NCBI GenBank assembly: GCA_025094145.1 | Contig: JALLLS010000019.1 | Location: 310,001-374,000 of the forward strand | DNA length: 64,000 nucleotides | DNA from: Spinellus fusiger | Lineage: Eukaryota > Mucoromycota > Mucoromycetes > Mucorales > Phycomycetaceae | Direction: 5' to 3' | Shown: piece by piece, positions 11,035-21,584 of the stretch | How positions within the stretch are numbered: the first letter of the stretch is position 1 | Layout of the letters: every line of letters starts with the position of its first letter | Notes under the pieces: generated by a model | Databases searched by the model: none | The model's input: the letters and a program-made list of their open reading frames with translations, nothing else | What the model was told of the DNA's origin: nothing | Translations under genes and position numbers: made by a program

Positions 11035-13720
11035 TTGAATGGAATTTTTCTTTTTATCTCTAGTCCCATGCTTACTTGCTCTCAAGATATGTTCTTCAAA
11101 AATGATGTGTCGCAACACCAACCTTCTTCGCGTGATGTCATGGCGTTTGGATCTATCCACAAGTCATCTACCATGTCATCAATTTCAGGGTATTATTCTA
11201 ATGAATACCACTCAAAAGAGAAATATCCCAAGCAGCCACAGAAAGATTATTTAATGTCCCATAACCCATCTTTGTCAAATGGAAAAGACAAAGAAGAGGT
11301 CAGTACAAATTTTCACATTTATTTTAATACTCCATCTCAATTCAGCATTGCTTCTTTTTTCATTGGCAGCAAGTCTGGCCAGTAGATGTGGAATCTGCAT
11401 TTATCGAGGGTAAGCCATACATACACCAACACCACACAAACACTACACCCAACATAGTATAATATAAATGGAAAAAATGGAAAATTTTCAATTGACTCTC
11501 AAGCAGCTTTAGAAACAATCCCAAAGCTAGGAAGAAGAAAGATACTTGTCAATGGAAAACCTTGTGGTAAATAACTAGAATGAAAGAGAGTAGCTTTACA
11601 TGAAAGAAAGAAAAAAAAGAAAAAAGAAAAAAACCAGACATTTATCTTTCTCTCTTTATACTTACTTTTCTTTTTTCTTTATAGGTCGCAACGAACTCAT
11701 TTCTGACTTTATCTTTCGCAAAACAAGTAAAATCCGTACTCGCAAACAAGTGTCCTCACACATTCAAGTCCTCAAGAACACTCGTAAAGGAGACCCTCAC
11801 TGTAAGTCTTACGGGCTTAGAATCCTGTTGTTGACTTTTTATAGTAAAACCATTTATTTTCCTCTAGTCATGCGTCTTTTGACTGACTCGACAGATATGA
11901 AGCCAAGAGAAGGGTTCTTGCAAAAGAAGATGCCTGTTCTGCACCATCCCAATGTATTTCTCAAGGGATTGCCTGCCAACACAGTTGCTAGTCTTCATCA
12001 TCCTACTATGTTTTCTGCCTCTGAATTAAATCTTAACAGTGCCCCCACTAACACTAATATTAGTATTAATACTGCCATCTCTTCTTCTTCCTCTTCCTCC
12101 ACTTCTTCAGACGAGTCTTCTACTGGATCTTCACCTTCTCCTGCTGACTATGTGTTTGATCTTATGTATGGTGCGGATCCTTCTCTCTCTCAGAATCCTC
12201 TTTCTTTGTTGGATATCAAAGATCTTTACAGTCCACTTCAGCAGCAGAACTTATTTGGTATTGTTGATCCGTTGGCTACACATCAGCATCAGCAGCAACA
12301 ACAGCAGCAGCAGTTACTTCAGCAGACCATGTCCACAGGCAATACCCCATTCTTTGGCACAGACACTGCTAATTATGGCATGAGCGCATTCTCTAGTCCT
12401 ACAGGTTTATCTTCTGCTTACACCTTTCATGGCATCAACCCTTATACAAGTGCAAATACTGGGATGTTTTCAAACACTGCACTTTCTAGTGATAATGATA
12501 TCAGCATCACTAACAATACCAACACTACTACTAAAACTAATGATACTATTATAACACCTAATGATAACAACAACACTAATAACCCAGCTACATCAGAAGC
12601 AACAGAAGATATTGTTATGACAGTCAGTGGTAATACTACAACCTCAACGAATATTAGTGCTGGTGCTAGTGCTGATCTTAATACAACCAATACTGTCTCT
12701 CTTCTCTCTATGGAAGACATCACCTCCTCTTGCTTATTAGACATCAGCAAGCCTCAGCAGCAGATTAAAAGTACCTGTGCTTCTTCCCACTCTGAACCAT
12801 GCTTATCAGCCACTGGTTCTTCTTACACCACTACACTTCAAAAAGCAAATGCCATACGACGCAAATCATGCATGAAAGACATTCAAGGTCCTACATTTGC
12901 TCTTTGGCCCAACTACTTGTGCTTGTTTCTTGAATACGCACTTCCCTATGATACTTCCATGACAGTCTCTCATAACCTTGCTCAATTGCCTCATTGCTAT
13001 CCAAACTGTCTTTCCACAGTGAAGACCACGACTGTTTCACGCGACAAATGTCCATTGGTAGAAACCTTGACATTTCATCCTACCAATGTCGTGCTGCTTG
13101 CCAAGATGAAGCTTGATCTTAATCTTAATATTTCGGATTTCGTGTTCAATAATACTTTTTTCTTTGAGGCGCGTGATCGACGTACGATTGAGTGCACCAC
13201 GACCATCTATTCGTTTGGAAATGTGGTGTTGGAGTCGAAAGAAATTCAACAGGCTCTTTGGTTGAATGAAGACAGATACATGTATAGCTTTGTTTATGTG
13301 AACCAATTCTTTGATGCCTTTATGAAGGGGATCCGGTCCCTTCAGTCATGGAATGAGGTGGATATTGCTATTCAGAACCTGTGTATTGTTCAAGTAAGTT
13401 TTGTTTTACAAAGTATAAGGCTGTAATAATGATTCACCTTTTATTTTTATTTTCTACAGGTGTTTGAAGACATCGAGACAAAGTACAATAGCACGGCACC
13501 GGGTACAATGGATCCTTCTTTGGTAGAGAACCTGGCCTCTCCAGAGAACAGTGCAGGTGTTGCAGCAAGAAGCCGACCCAACTTACTATCTATGATTTAT
13601 GAGTTTGAAAGAGGCCATGGTACGATTGATATGAGTGCCATAGGAGATGCTGCTACAAATGAGAAGTTTGGCATTGGTCGAGGCATGGACTTGATGGAAG
13701 GTATCAGCATGGATTGCTAA
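11035..13720 (+). CDS. TEA/ATTS-domain transcription factor with TEAD-like C-terminal domain
   Basis: Six exons: 11035-11298, 11370-11409, 11507-11566, 11685-11801, 11868-13393, 13460-13720, all in phase, about 755 aa. The TEA DNA-binding domain, near residues 89-155, is spread over four exons: [36 protein letters not shown] and the recognition helix [16 protein letters not shown] long Ser/Thr/Asn-rich middle with a poly-Gln run follows. Near the C-terminus, [34 protein letters not shown] and LCIVQVFED match, in order, the pattern of the animal TEAD co-activator (YAP)-binding domain. TEA factors such as AbaA and Tec1 control development and morphogenesis in fungi (family knowledge). The start is uncertain: ATG 11035 is the first in frame, but TTTTTATCTCTAG just before ATG 11068 looks like a 3' splice site, so the real start may be 11068 or lie upstream. 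Confidence 0.93.
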
Positions 13721-14287
13721 AGAGCCTTCTATGTTTATTCGGTTTCTCTCTTTCTCCTATTACATCTCCCAACCCATACAACAAGAGAGAACTCCATTCT
13801 TTTATTCTTTTATTCTTCTTATCTTTTTCTTTCCCTCTTTCTTTCTTGCATAGACACACGCACACTCACGCACATACACACATCCATCTTATTGTCTATG
13901 ATTCTCAACAATAATCCGTATATACCTGTCTATTTCCCTTCCCTTCCTTTTCCCCTTCTTATTTATAAAAAGAACATATTATATACGCACTTTACTTGCT
14001 CATGAATTCTTTTTCTCTACATACATTCTATTCTACATGACAGCTTCTTTTTCATTTTTTTATTTGGTTTTTCATTTATAAAATACAAAACATATACAAA
14101 ACAACTCTTATCCTTGGCTATGCTACTATAGCAGTGTGTATACAAAATGAACAGAAAAGAGTAGGAATAGGATCCAAGAGTAAGATTCAATAAAGAAAAT
14201 AATAGAACAATAGAAGGAGGCACCTTTTGTCTTTCTCTAGACTGCAAACAAACAAACAAACAAACAAACAAACAGAGAGACAGTGGG
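13721..14287. other. Convergent intergenic region between the TEA and FYVE genes
   Basis: It holds the two 3' UTRs. An (AAAC)n microsatellite lies at 14247-14273. No gene is supported; the open frames here are shadows. Confidence 0.6.
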
Positions 14288-16005
14288 CTATTTAGAAGAG
14301 CGGGCGATAATATCATGAAAACAAGAATCACATACTCGACTCCATTGGGCATGGCATGATCCAGAAGAGAAGAGTGGAAGTTGATTCCCACTATGCCGCT
14401 GACACACAAGTTTTCCACACTTGCGACAGTGATGCCTTCGTTGGAAAAAAGAAAACTCAGCACTACATTGTAATGTCTGTGTAGAACGGACGTATATAAA
14501 CTGGCACTGATATGCTCCAGCATCAGGAATCCACTCATGCCTAGGAAGCATAAGGAACCTGTCCCTACGGTCTTTGGGTGACAAATGAAAAAGGTATTGG
14601 TGGTGTTGTAATGTAATGTGCTGTAAATGTGTTGATGTATGCACTGTCTATTTAAAGTAAGTGACTCATCTTTCTATCTTGTTTACTTTACCTCTGCTGT
14701 ACTTTCTGTATGTTGAGTTATACCTGATCCACCAATCATCATTTCAATACCATACAGACGACCTTGGAAGCTATGAATAACATGGCCTGTTCCTACGCCT
14801 CCTCCTACACACATCCCAACATCCCATCGCATCTTATCAATGGCATCCTTCTTCTCTTCCAGGCTTAGTAGATCTACAACTGCTCGACTGAAATCCCACC
14901 GTGTACTGTTGGGCCCACTCTCTCCTTCTTCTTCCTGTCTTTCTTCTCCTTCTTCCTGTCTTTCTCCCTCTTCTTCCTTTTCAACGGCCTGTGCCTCTTC
15001 CTGTTGTTGGATGATATGTGTCTCTAGATCCGTTATTAATTCACCCAGGCTCTCGATCATATACAGCTGCTGACTTGCGACCTGTTCACATTCAATAATT
15101 CGATCTGAATAACTCTTAAAACGCTGTTCAAACTGTTCTTCAAGCCCCGTGTTGACCACCATGAGTTCACGAACACGCCTCTCAGAACTCAATACTTCTG
15201 TTGAAAATGTCTCGAGTTCTTCTGACTGTGTAATAAAACGGGAGAGTAGATCCAGGAACCCGGATCTCCATTCTACTGTAAGAAGATCTGTAGTCTCATG
15301 AGAGGCAGAAGAAGCAATAGACGCAGTTTCAGAGAGTTCATCGAGACGAGAATGAATAAGAATATTAGTAGTAAGGAAAAGAGAAGTAAGATGGGGGCTA
15401 GTGGGCAGGCTAGGAGAATTGCCTTCTTTTGGGTAGGTCCATAAGAAGGATTCTCCAGTGTCGACTGATGGAAGGCTGGGTTTTGTGTCTATAGAACTAG
15501 AACTGTGGGATATCCTTCGACGGTAATGGCTGTGGTTTTGGTTGTGGTTTTGGTGGTAGTGCACAGGATCATCAGTAAAGGTAACTCTGCCGGAAGTTGA
15601 GCTGAGTCTACGCATGGAGCCTGCTATTTCTTCATCATAGTGGTGTGTCTCGCATAATTCGGTATTCAATATCTCTTGAACATGAAATGCCTGCATATTC
15701 CGTGTAATGCCAGTAATAGTAGCACGAAGCACCTCAAATGCATCAATAGGAGAGTCCCAGGAGGGATAGGAGGATTTATCCAACTCTACTTCTTCTTTTC
15801 TTTGTCGAGTCATACTAAATGTAGAAGTGATTGTCTGCTTTGGCCTTCGAACAATGGCATGGGATGAACGAGTGAGTCTCGGAGCAATAGGATGAGATGA
15901 CTGTCGCTTTACAGTCACCTCTCCTATACTCTCTCGTCTTTTTCTGAATTGGAGGGCATATAGGAATCGACTGTTTTCATAACAAGCAGCGTCTTTTGAA
16001 GCCAT
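14288..16005 (-). CDS. FYVE zinc-finger protein with coiled coil
   Basis: Two exons, 16005-14692 and 14647-14288, joined in phase 0 to 557 aa. ATG 16005 is the first ATG in the frame. The N-terminal half is basic and Ser/Arg-rich. The middle (about 240-370) is helical and heptad-like, ending in a Glu/Gln-rich segment (EEEGERQEEGEERQEEEGE). The FYVE finger fills the C-terminus: W-IPD, then RRHHCRKCGKLVC, then RVCDSC. These are the signature PI3P-contact motifs, so endosome or vacuole membrane binding is likely. Two oddities: the first Cys pair is split by a 12-residue insertion (CQFIYVRSTQTLQC), and a His stands where a Cys ligand usually lies (CQRHS), a variant known from other fungal FYVE proteins. 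The protein ends about ten residues after the finger. I cannot assign it to a named family member. Confidence 0.9.
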
Positions 16006-16323
16006 GACATGGGTTGAGAGGGGCAAAAGGGCATGGTCTTGCTAATAAAATAAATTCAAGTCGCGTGACTCTATTGTATTGCCTTCCGAATGTCTGTGTT
16101 CCTGAGGCAGTGAGACGAGTCCTTTGCTATACTAAAGGGGGAGGCACCTGTTTAACAGAGAGAAGTTAGTAGTGATGGTAGGCAGGTGGAAGGAGGGTTC
16201 AAATCAGTCCTATAAACACAGAGCAACAAAATACAACAAATGTGACATCGCTTTTGACTGTGAATGCTGTCTTGATTTACTCCATCTGTCCAATACATTG
16301 ATAAAAGTATGATACTACTGCTA
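16006..16323. other. Promoter side of the FYVE gene
   Basis: No gene is seen. The run AGGGTTCAAATCAGTCC at about 16195-16211 resembles a tRNA B box, but no cloverleaf can be folded around it. Confidence 0.5.
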
Positions 16324-17113
16324 CACACCAGGAGATCTTTAGGATATAAAAGGAAATAGTCAAACTACAATTGTTTAAGAAATAACACATCGATTTAAAG
16401 AGGGAAAATAAATTATGTATTCATGTTAGTTTTTAAATAAATAAAGATTATGTAGATTTACCTGTAAATATATGAATCCTGGAGGAAACCACTTTCGATG
16501 TGGTGATATATAATATGAATACAAATATCTATTCTTCTCGACAGAAAGGAACTGGTCTGTGGTAACCCTTTAATCCTTCTTCTGCAATTGTATAGATATT
16601 CTTTGATACATTCACATCTCTGTTCCAAACAATTCCGCAACTTTGGCAAGCGCGGATATTGTTGAAATTTACTAATACCTCAGTGAGGTTATTTGTGTTA
16701 TAAGTGTGGCAGATCTTGAGAACAAAACGAATTTTCACAAATCATTTGCTTAATCAGAACTGTCAAAGTAATGCAGACTACAACAACATTTTAGAAAAGA
16801 AAAGAATTGCTTAAAGAACAGTTGCCTAGTTACCCATTGTGCTCAAATCGTGTGTTGTGTTCTTGTTCATGTACCCTCTTTGATTTCTCTAGACCAGCCT
16901 TTGTACTAATACTCTATTTCGTAGTCTCTGCTATAGACCAAACTACTACAGATTCATCTCTCTAGTGGTCCTGTTGATAACCACAGTGCCCTTTATTACA
17001 GATACCTGCAAACCTTTGTTTTTAAACACAGTCCCATAAAAGAGAAAAAATCGGGATGGGCGTAAAGGGAAGGTCGTGTCACTGATTTAAAGCTAGAAAA
17101 ATCTCCTGGTGTG
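16324..17113 (-). mobile_element. TA-flanked inverted-repeat element A with Fanzor remnant
   Basis: The left end begins CACACCAGGAGATCTTT and the right end is the inverted complement of CACACCAGGAGATTTTT. Both are flanked by TA (16322-16323 and 17114-17115), the target-site duplication typical of the IS630/Tc1/mariner group. The 790-bp interior has on the minus strand a C-terminal piece of a Fanzor nuclease (16529-16738). No transposase is visible, so the element looks non-autonomous or deleted. Its left end (16322-16376) matches the inverted right end of element B at about 36.06-36.11 kb almost base for base. Confidence 0.7.
16529..16738 (-). pseudogene. Fanzor (TnpB-like) nuclease, C-terminal fragment, copy A
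   Basis: About 69 codons end at a natural stop. The readable part has CQSCGIVWNRDVN followed by SKNIYTIAEE, which matches the zinc-ribbon half (CxxCG) and RuvC-III block (RDxNAxxNI) that end TnpB and Fanzor proteins. The acidic residue of RD is kept. Upstream, LKICHTYNTN sits where the first CxxC pair is expected but has Tyr in place of the second Cys. Everything N-terminal (RuvC-I, RuvC-II) is missing. Family assignment is from motif recognition only. Confidence 0.7.
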
Positions 17114-17872
17114 TAGGCAGAAGCAAGACATTTACTATTGGCTAGTGTTGTGTGCAGGGTGTCTATGGACACTATGTGACTGACGTTTATGCTAACAAAA
17201 TCAAAGGCTGTATCTGTCTGATATACCTTTTTTCACTCTTTTATTCCTTCTTTCTATTATATAAATAAATAAATAAAGGAGAGTAGAGTAAGTCTTAAAC
17301 TGAATATTTACTACACACCCAAAGATTTTCTGGCCTTTAAGCGGTGATATATCCTTCCTTTCTAGACATAAAAGATATTGCCTTTTATGGAAAAACGATT
17401 AAAATAAAAAAAGTTTGCAAGTATCTAAATATTTGTTTCTTTTTGTAGTATATCTCAATATCAAATTGTATTATCAATAGAATATAGTGTTGATAGATGG
17501 GATTATTTATTATAACATTACAGATAAATATGCTCAGGAGTATAACAGACATTGTTGATATTATAAAAGACTACCTGAGACTGACTTGAAAGGAGTCTTT
17601 ACTTGCCTAATAACAATACAATGAGTGTCTTGTACATTAGAATAAGCCATAGCCTGGATGAAGACACTGCTTACCTTTTTATCACTAGAATAGTCCTTGG
17701 TAGTGTCTACAAATTATTTCTATTGTTTCTCTTTGTTAATAATGGCACATTACCTTGCTTATTTATGCTCATCTTGACGAGTACTTAAATATTAAATTGT
17801 ATGTGCAGTGTGGGAAATAACAAGATAATAACAAGGCCAAAGAATAAAAAATATTCTTATTCTGGTGAAGTA

Positions 17873-18394
17873 TACAGTTCCATGCAAAAATGAGTAGACA
17901 GCAAATCAATTTTCTATTTTTATTTTACAACTTATTCAAGCAATGAAAAACAGCCATCTCTTGGCCAAGAACATGAAGATAGTCCCATCAAAAGAAGAGA
18001 GCATGATATCTTTATTAGAGGTCAAATTATAGGACAATAGAAAATACATGTTACCTATCAAGAGATTGCTGACGATGTCGACCTCACAAAGACTACAATA
18101 GACAAGATCGTCCTATTGTATAAAAACAAGGTTGTTTGGTCTGAAGAATCCTGTTTGACAGTTATGGGAGATGATAAAGGGACTAGAGTGATTAAAAATA
18201 AAGACTTTGTTACAAAGCACTGAGCAATATCTTTATAATAAGAATGTAGACAATTAGTTAAAGAACAACTATTCCAAATATTGTATTATTCCATGAATCT
18301 TTTCTTATGAATATCTTTGACTGATATATGTACCTTTATTTTTCAAAATAAAATAAAAAGAATTCTGTCAATTCACTTATTGTATGGGACTGTA
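17873..18394 (+). mobile_element. Deleted Tc1/mariner element nested in element C
   Basis: The ends TACAGTTCCATGCAAAAATG and, inverted, TACAGTCCCATACAATAAGT form imperfect inverted repeats flanked by TA on both sides. The interior keeps only the start and one central scrap of a transposase (17984-18223), so this is an internally deleted copy. Confidence 0.75.
17984..18223 (+). pseudogene. Tc1/mariner transposase remnant
   Basis: One frame reads RGQIIGQ, a TAG stop, then TYQEIADDVDLTKTTIDKIV, which is the helix-turn-helix of Tc1 transposases. It then jumps straight to VVWSEES, the block around the first catalytic acidic residue. The middle and C-terminus are deleted and an in-frame stop is present, so it is dead. 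Confidence 0.8.
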
Positions 18395-19065
18395 TATGTG
18401 CATAGAAAACCCATGGGATTCACAGTTTCCATTGATAGATATATAAGTTTTATGCTTTAGCACAACTTCTTGGTTTTCAAATCACGGATTGAATCAATGA
18501 TATGTGAAAACCAATTATCAAACAGAAATAGTATAAGAGAAAGGTCAACTCGTCTTTATTTTCTTTTCTTCATGGAGACTGCTCTGAAGATTGTAGCAGT
18601 AAAAAGCTCAATCACTGGTATTGAATGGAAGCTGAGTTATCTCTATCAGGACATACATCTTCAATAGTCAATTGTGAAAGGTTTGCAAGATACCTCGAGG
18701 AGAGAGCCATAGTTACCCCGTTGTTGCATAAATAATTATTCATATAAAGGTACTCCTGCTGTGGAAAACCAGAATGTCAATAGCTTAATCTCATTTCGTA
18801 GAATAAAGCCTTTGGGTCTTATTAATCAACAGCAATCAAACAAACATCTAGCTAGTAGTAACTAATCCACCAAAACATCAAAACATCAAAGAAAGAATCC
18901 GGTGTAGTTATCGCTGCACTAAACCAAGATACACATAAGTCTCTTTTGAACCATACTACATTTCTACACTATTTTATTTCCCAAAGATGCACCAATACTG
19001 TATGAAGATAGTGTTATTTTATTGTTCGTGTATTTACTTTTATATCCCAAAAACCTTTAGGTGCG

Positions 19066-19980
19066 TAGACCAGTCTCCTATCAAAGTCATGCTTCCATCA
19101 ATTGGACAAATACCACTAGTACTCTGAATAGACCCTAGGATACTATATGTAGATGAAACAAAGGCATTCTCAATCTACTGCTGAGTAGTGTGAAGAGAGA
19201 GAGAGGATAAAGAAGACTGTTTCTCCATCTTATTCATCATTGGCCCTTGAATCTTCTTGTCCCACTACTACTAAAGCCATTGGTTGAATCTCCCTTGAAT
19301 GTTAAGGAAGAAGAACAGGGAGTGGGTTCTGCTGCTTATTCTACAACAAAAGAAGAAACAGTGACAAGTGACTTGCTTTATGCAGAACAAGGCTAGTAGC
19401 TGCTGGAAGAGAAAATAAATAATATTCTCCTTTTGTCTTTGTACAACCTTATCACTAGGAAAGATGGATTTTCATTACACATAGAAACCACTCTTTTTAT
19501 GTATAAGATAGAACATCCTATAAAAACAAGTCACACACAGCAAAATCCCTCTCTGCAATGTTCAGTCTATTTCGGGCTTACAATCCAGTCATCTATTCTT
19601 CATGACCTTGTACATCTGCCCTGATACAACCAAAGAACACATCTACTTGATCTATTCGTTGGAACAAGATATATTAGACAGACTGTGAATAGTCAGTCAG
19701 TATTGATCTGTAGTAGAGACCAGTCTATAGCATCATTATCATCCTACTATCATCTAGAGGTTGTTCTATAGACCCTCTTCTCTCTTCTCTCGTGTTCCGA
19801 TGTCGCCCATCTAATCACATTTCACCCACCCAACCGTTGTTTTATTTGTGCGTGTTTCGACTTAATATTTTTTATTTTTTATTGCCTGTGTTTTCGGTTA
19901 AATTTTTAAACATCTATTTTTCCCTTGATTCTTCTTCCCCTTTGTTTCCACCTCAAAGACAGAACTACAACTGCTCATTA
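19066..19980. promoter_or_regulatory. Upstream region of the DCAF7 gene
   Basis: No gene is called. A stretch near 19.2-19.4 kb has slightly protein-like frames broken by stops, possibly old transposon debris. The last 200 bp before the start is C/T-rich and is probably the promoter and leader. Confidence 0.4.
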
Positions 19981-21584
19981 ATGACCCACTCTAGTCCAAC
20001 ACCATGGAGTAGACCAACACCTGTCCCTGTCCATAGCGAAGACCGACGCCCATCCCAAAAGAAAATATACACCTACAACGCACCATGGCATGTTTATGCT
20101 CTCGACTGGTGCAATGTGCCTACAGAAAAGGGAGGCTTCCAGTTAGCTGTAGGTAGTTTTATAGAAGATCAAATCAATAAGGTAAGCACAGTCTATTCTA
20201 TTCTATTCTATTCTATTATTTTGGTAGAGACGTGGGTGTGGGTGGTAAATACATTGGCTTGAACTGAAGCACAGGCTGGATTAGTTCCAAATCATTGGAA
20301 GAACAGACTTGTTCAGCGAAGACGACCAAGATACTTTAAAAGAGAGTGAGGGCAAAGACTTCTTTCCCCTTGCTGAGGCTGACTCACAGTACCCAGTAAC
20401 AAAAGTCATGTGGGAGCCGTGGAAGGTAAGAGGAGTCAAATGGCTAAGTGACAATAGAAACAACGGGAAAGAGATGACTGATACTGGAAAGTGTATCAAA
20501 AGGGAAACACTTCAAGGACGCCTGACATATTAGTCACCTCTTCAGATTATCTGAGGCTATGGCACTTGAAGGAGAACCCTGCCTATGAACAGGTCGCGGG
20601 AAATACTGTGAGTGGGAAAAAGACCACTGTCCAAACACAAAAGAGACTCTATAGAAAACACAGATTTACAAGTGTAAGTACTGCAAGAGAAATAAATAAC
20701 AAAAAATAAATACCGGTTATTAAGCAAACTAAAGTATACTGAATTCGATGCACCCATCACTTCTTTTGACTGGAATGAAGTAGATCCCAATTTACTGATC
20801 ACATCTAGCATTGATACAACGTGTACTCTATGGGACGTTGAGACAGGACAGGCAAAATCCCAGCTGGTGGCTCATGAAAAGGATGTCTACGATGTTGCCT
20901 TTAAGCATGGAACCACAGATGTGTTTGTGACAGTGGGTGCCGATGGGAGCCTGCGGTTGTTTGATACAAGGTAACATGGCAGTATCGGCAGACTATAACT
21001 CATCGGGTATTCATTAGAGCACTTCATCAATCGACCATCCTTTATAAAACACCGTGTGCTGTCTCAAGTTCACAGAAAGGGAGTCTTGGTTCTCCTTGTG
21101 AAGTCACACAACCACTGCTAAGACTCCAGTTCAATAGAGTCCAACAAGACCTACTTGCGACCCTCCGGATGGATTCTAATGCAGTTCAAGTCATGGACAT
21201 TCGCTACCCTCTGGTACCTATATCAGAATTGACACGTAGACAGGCAGGCAGTGTGAATTGTTTGAATTGGGCGCCGCGTGATGCCAAACATATGTGTACA
21301 GGAGGTAGGCTCCATAGTCATAGTCAGAATAGCAGTAACAGTAGTAATGCAAGGAAAGGAAAGAATACTGACTCTGAGCAATAGGAGATGATTCTCAGGT
21401 CTTGGTGTGGGATACACAGCCAATACTTTCTTATGATGATTCAACACTACAGTCACGTACTATTATGGATCCTGTATTAGCCTACAGTGCTGCTTCGGAA
21501 ATACATGCAGTAAGCTGGAGTAAAAGTATGCCAATGTGGATATCTGTTGGCTTTGGGCGTACAATCCAGGCTCTCTTGGTCTAA
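19981..21584 (+). CDS. DCAF7: DCAF7/HAN11/TTG1-type WD40 protein
   Basis: Exons: 19981-20181, 20285-20425, 20503-20673, about 20714-20970, 21018-21304, 21385-21584; about 418 aa. Recognisable blocks in order: KKIYTYNAPWHVYALDWC, QLAVGSFIEDQINK, TKVMWEPW, ILVTSSDYLRLWHL, DAPITSFDWNEVDPN, ITSSIDTTCTLWDVETGQ, VAHEKDVYDVAF, TVGADGSLRLFDTR, VNCLNWAPRDAKHMCTG, QVLVWDTQ, DPVLAYSAASEI. These follow the seven-bladed propeller of human DCAF7 and plant TTG1, which act as scaffolds for kinases (DYRK, HIPK) and as substrate receptors. Start ATG 19981 is chosen because earlier in-frame codons translate a hydrophobic leader. The junction between exons 3 and 4 is abnormal: homology demands re-entry at about 20714, yet no AG precedes it in an open frame. 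Intron 1 holds an (ATTCT)n repeat. Confidence 0.92.

Larger units (their letters stand above)
17314..19065 (+). mobile_element. TA-flanked inverted-repeat element C, with a nested Tc1-type element
   Basis: The left terminus is CACACCCAAAGATTTTCTGG after TA 17312-17313. The right terminus, read inverted, is CGCACCTAAAGGTTTTTGGG before TA 19066-19067. Its first 0.5 kb matches elements B and D, for example the shared run TATCAAATTGTATTATCAAT and the block around AAAGGAGTCTTTACTTGCC. A 522-bp Tc1-type element is inserted at 17873-18394. Removing it leaves about 1.23 kb, close to element D (1.19 kb). No intact gene remains. Confidence 0.6.

Noticed and set aside
16141..16215. Possible tRNA from a B-box-like GGTTCAAATC
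   Set aside because: No acceptor or anticodon stem can be folded around it.
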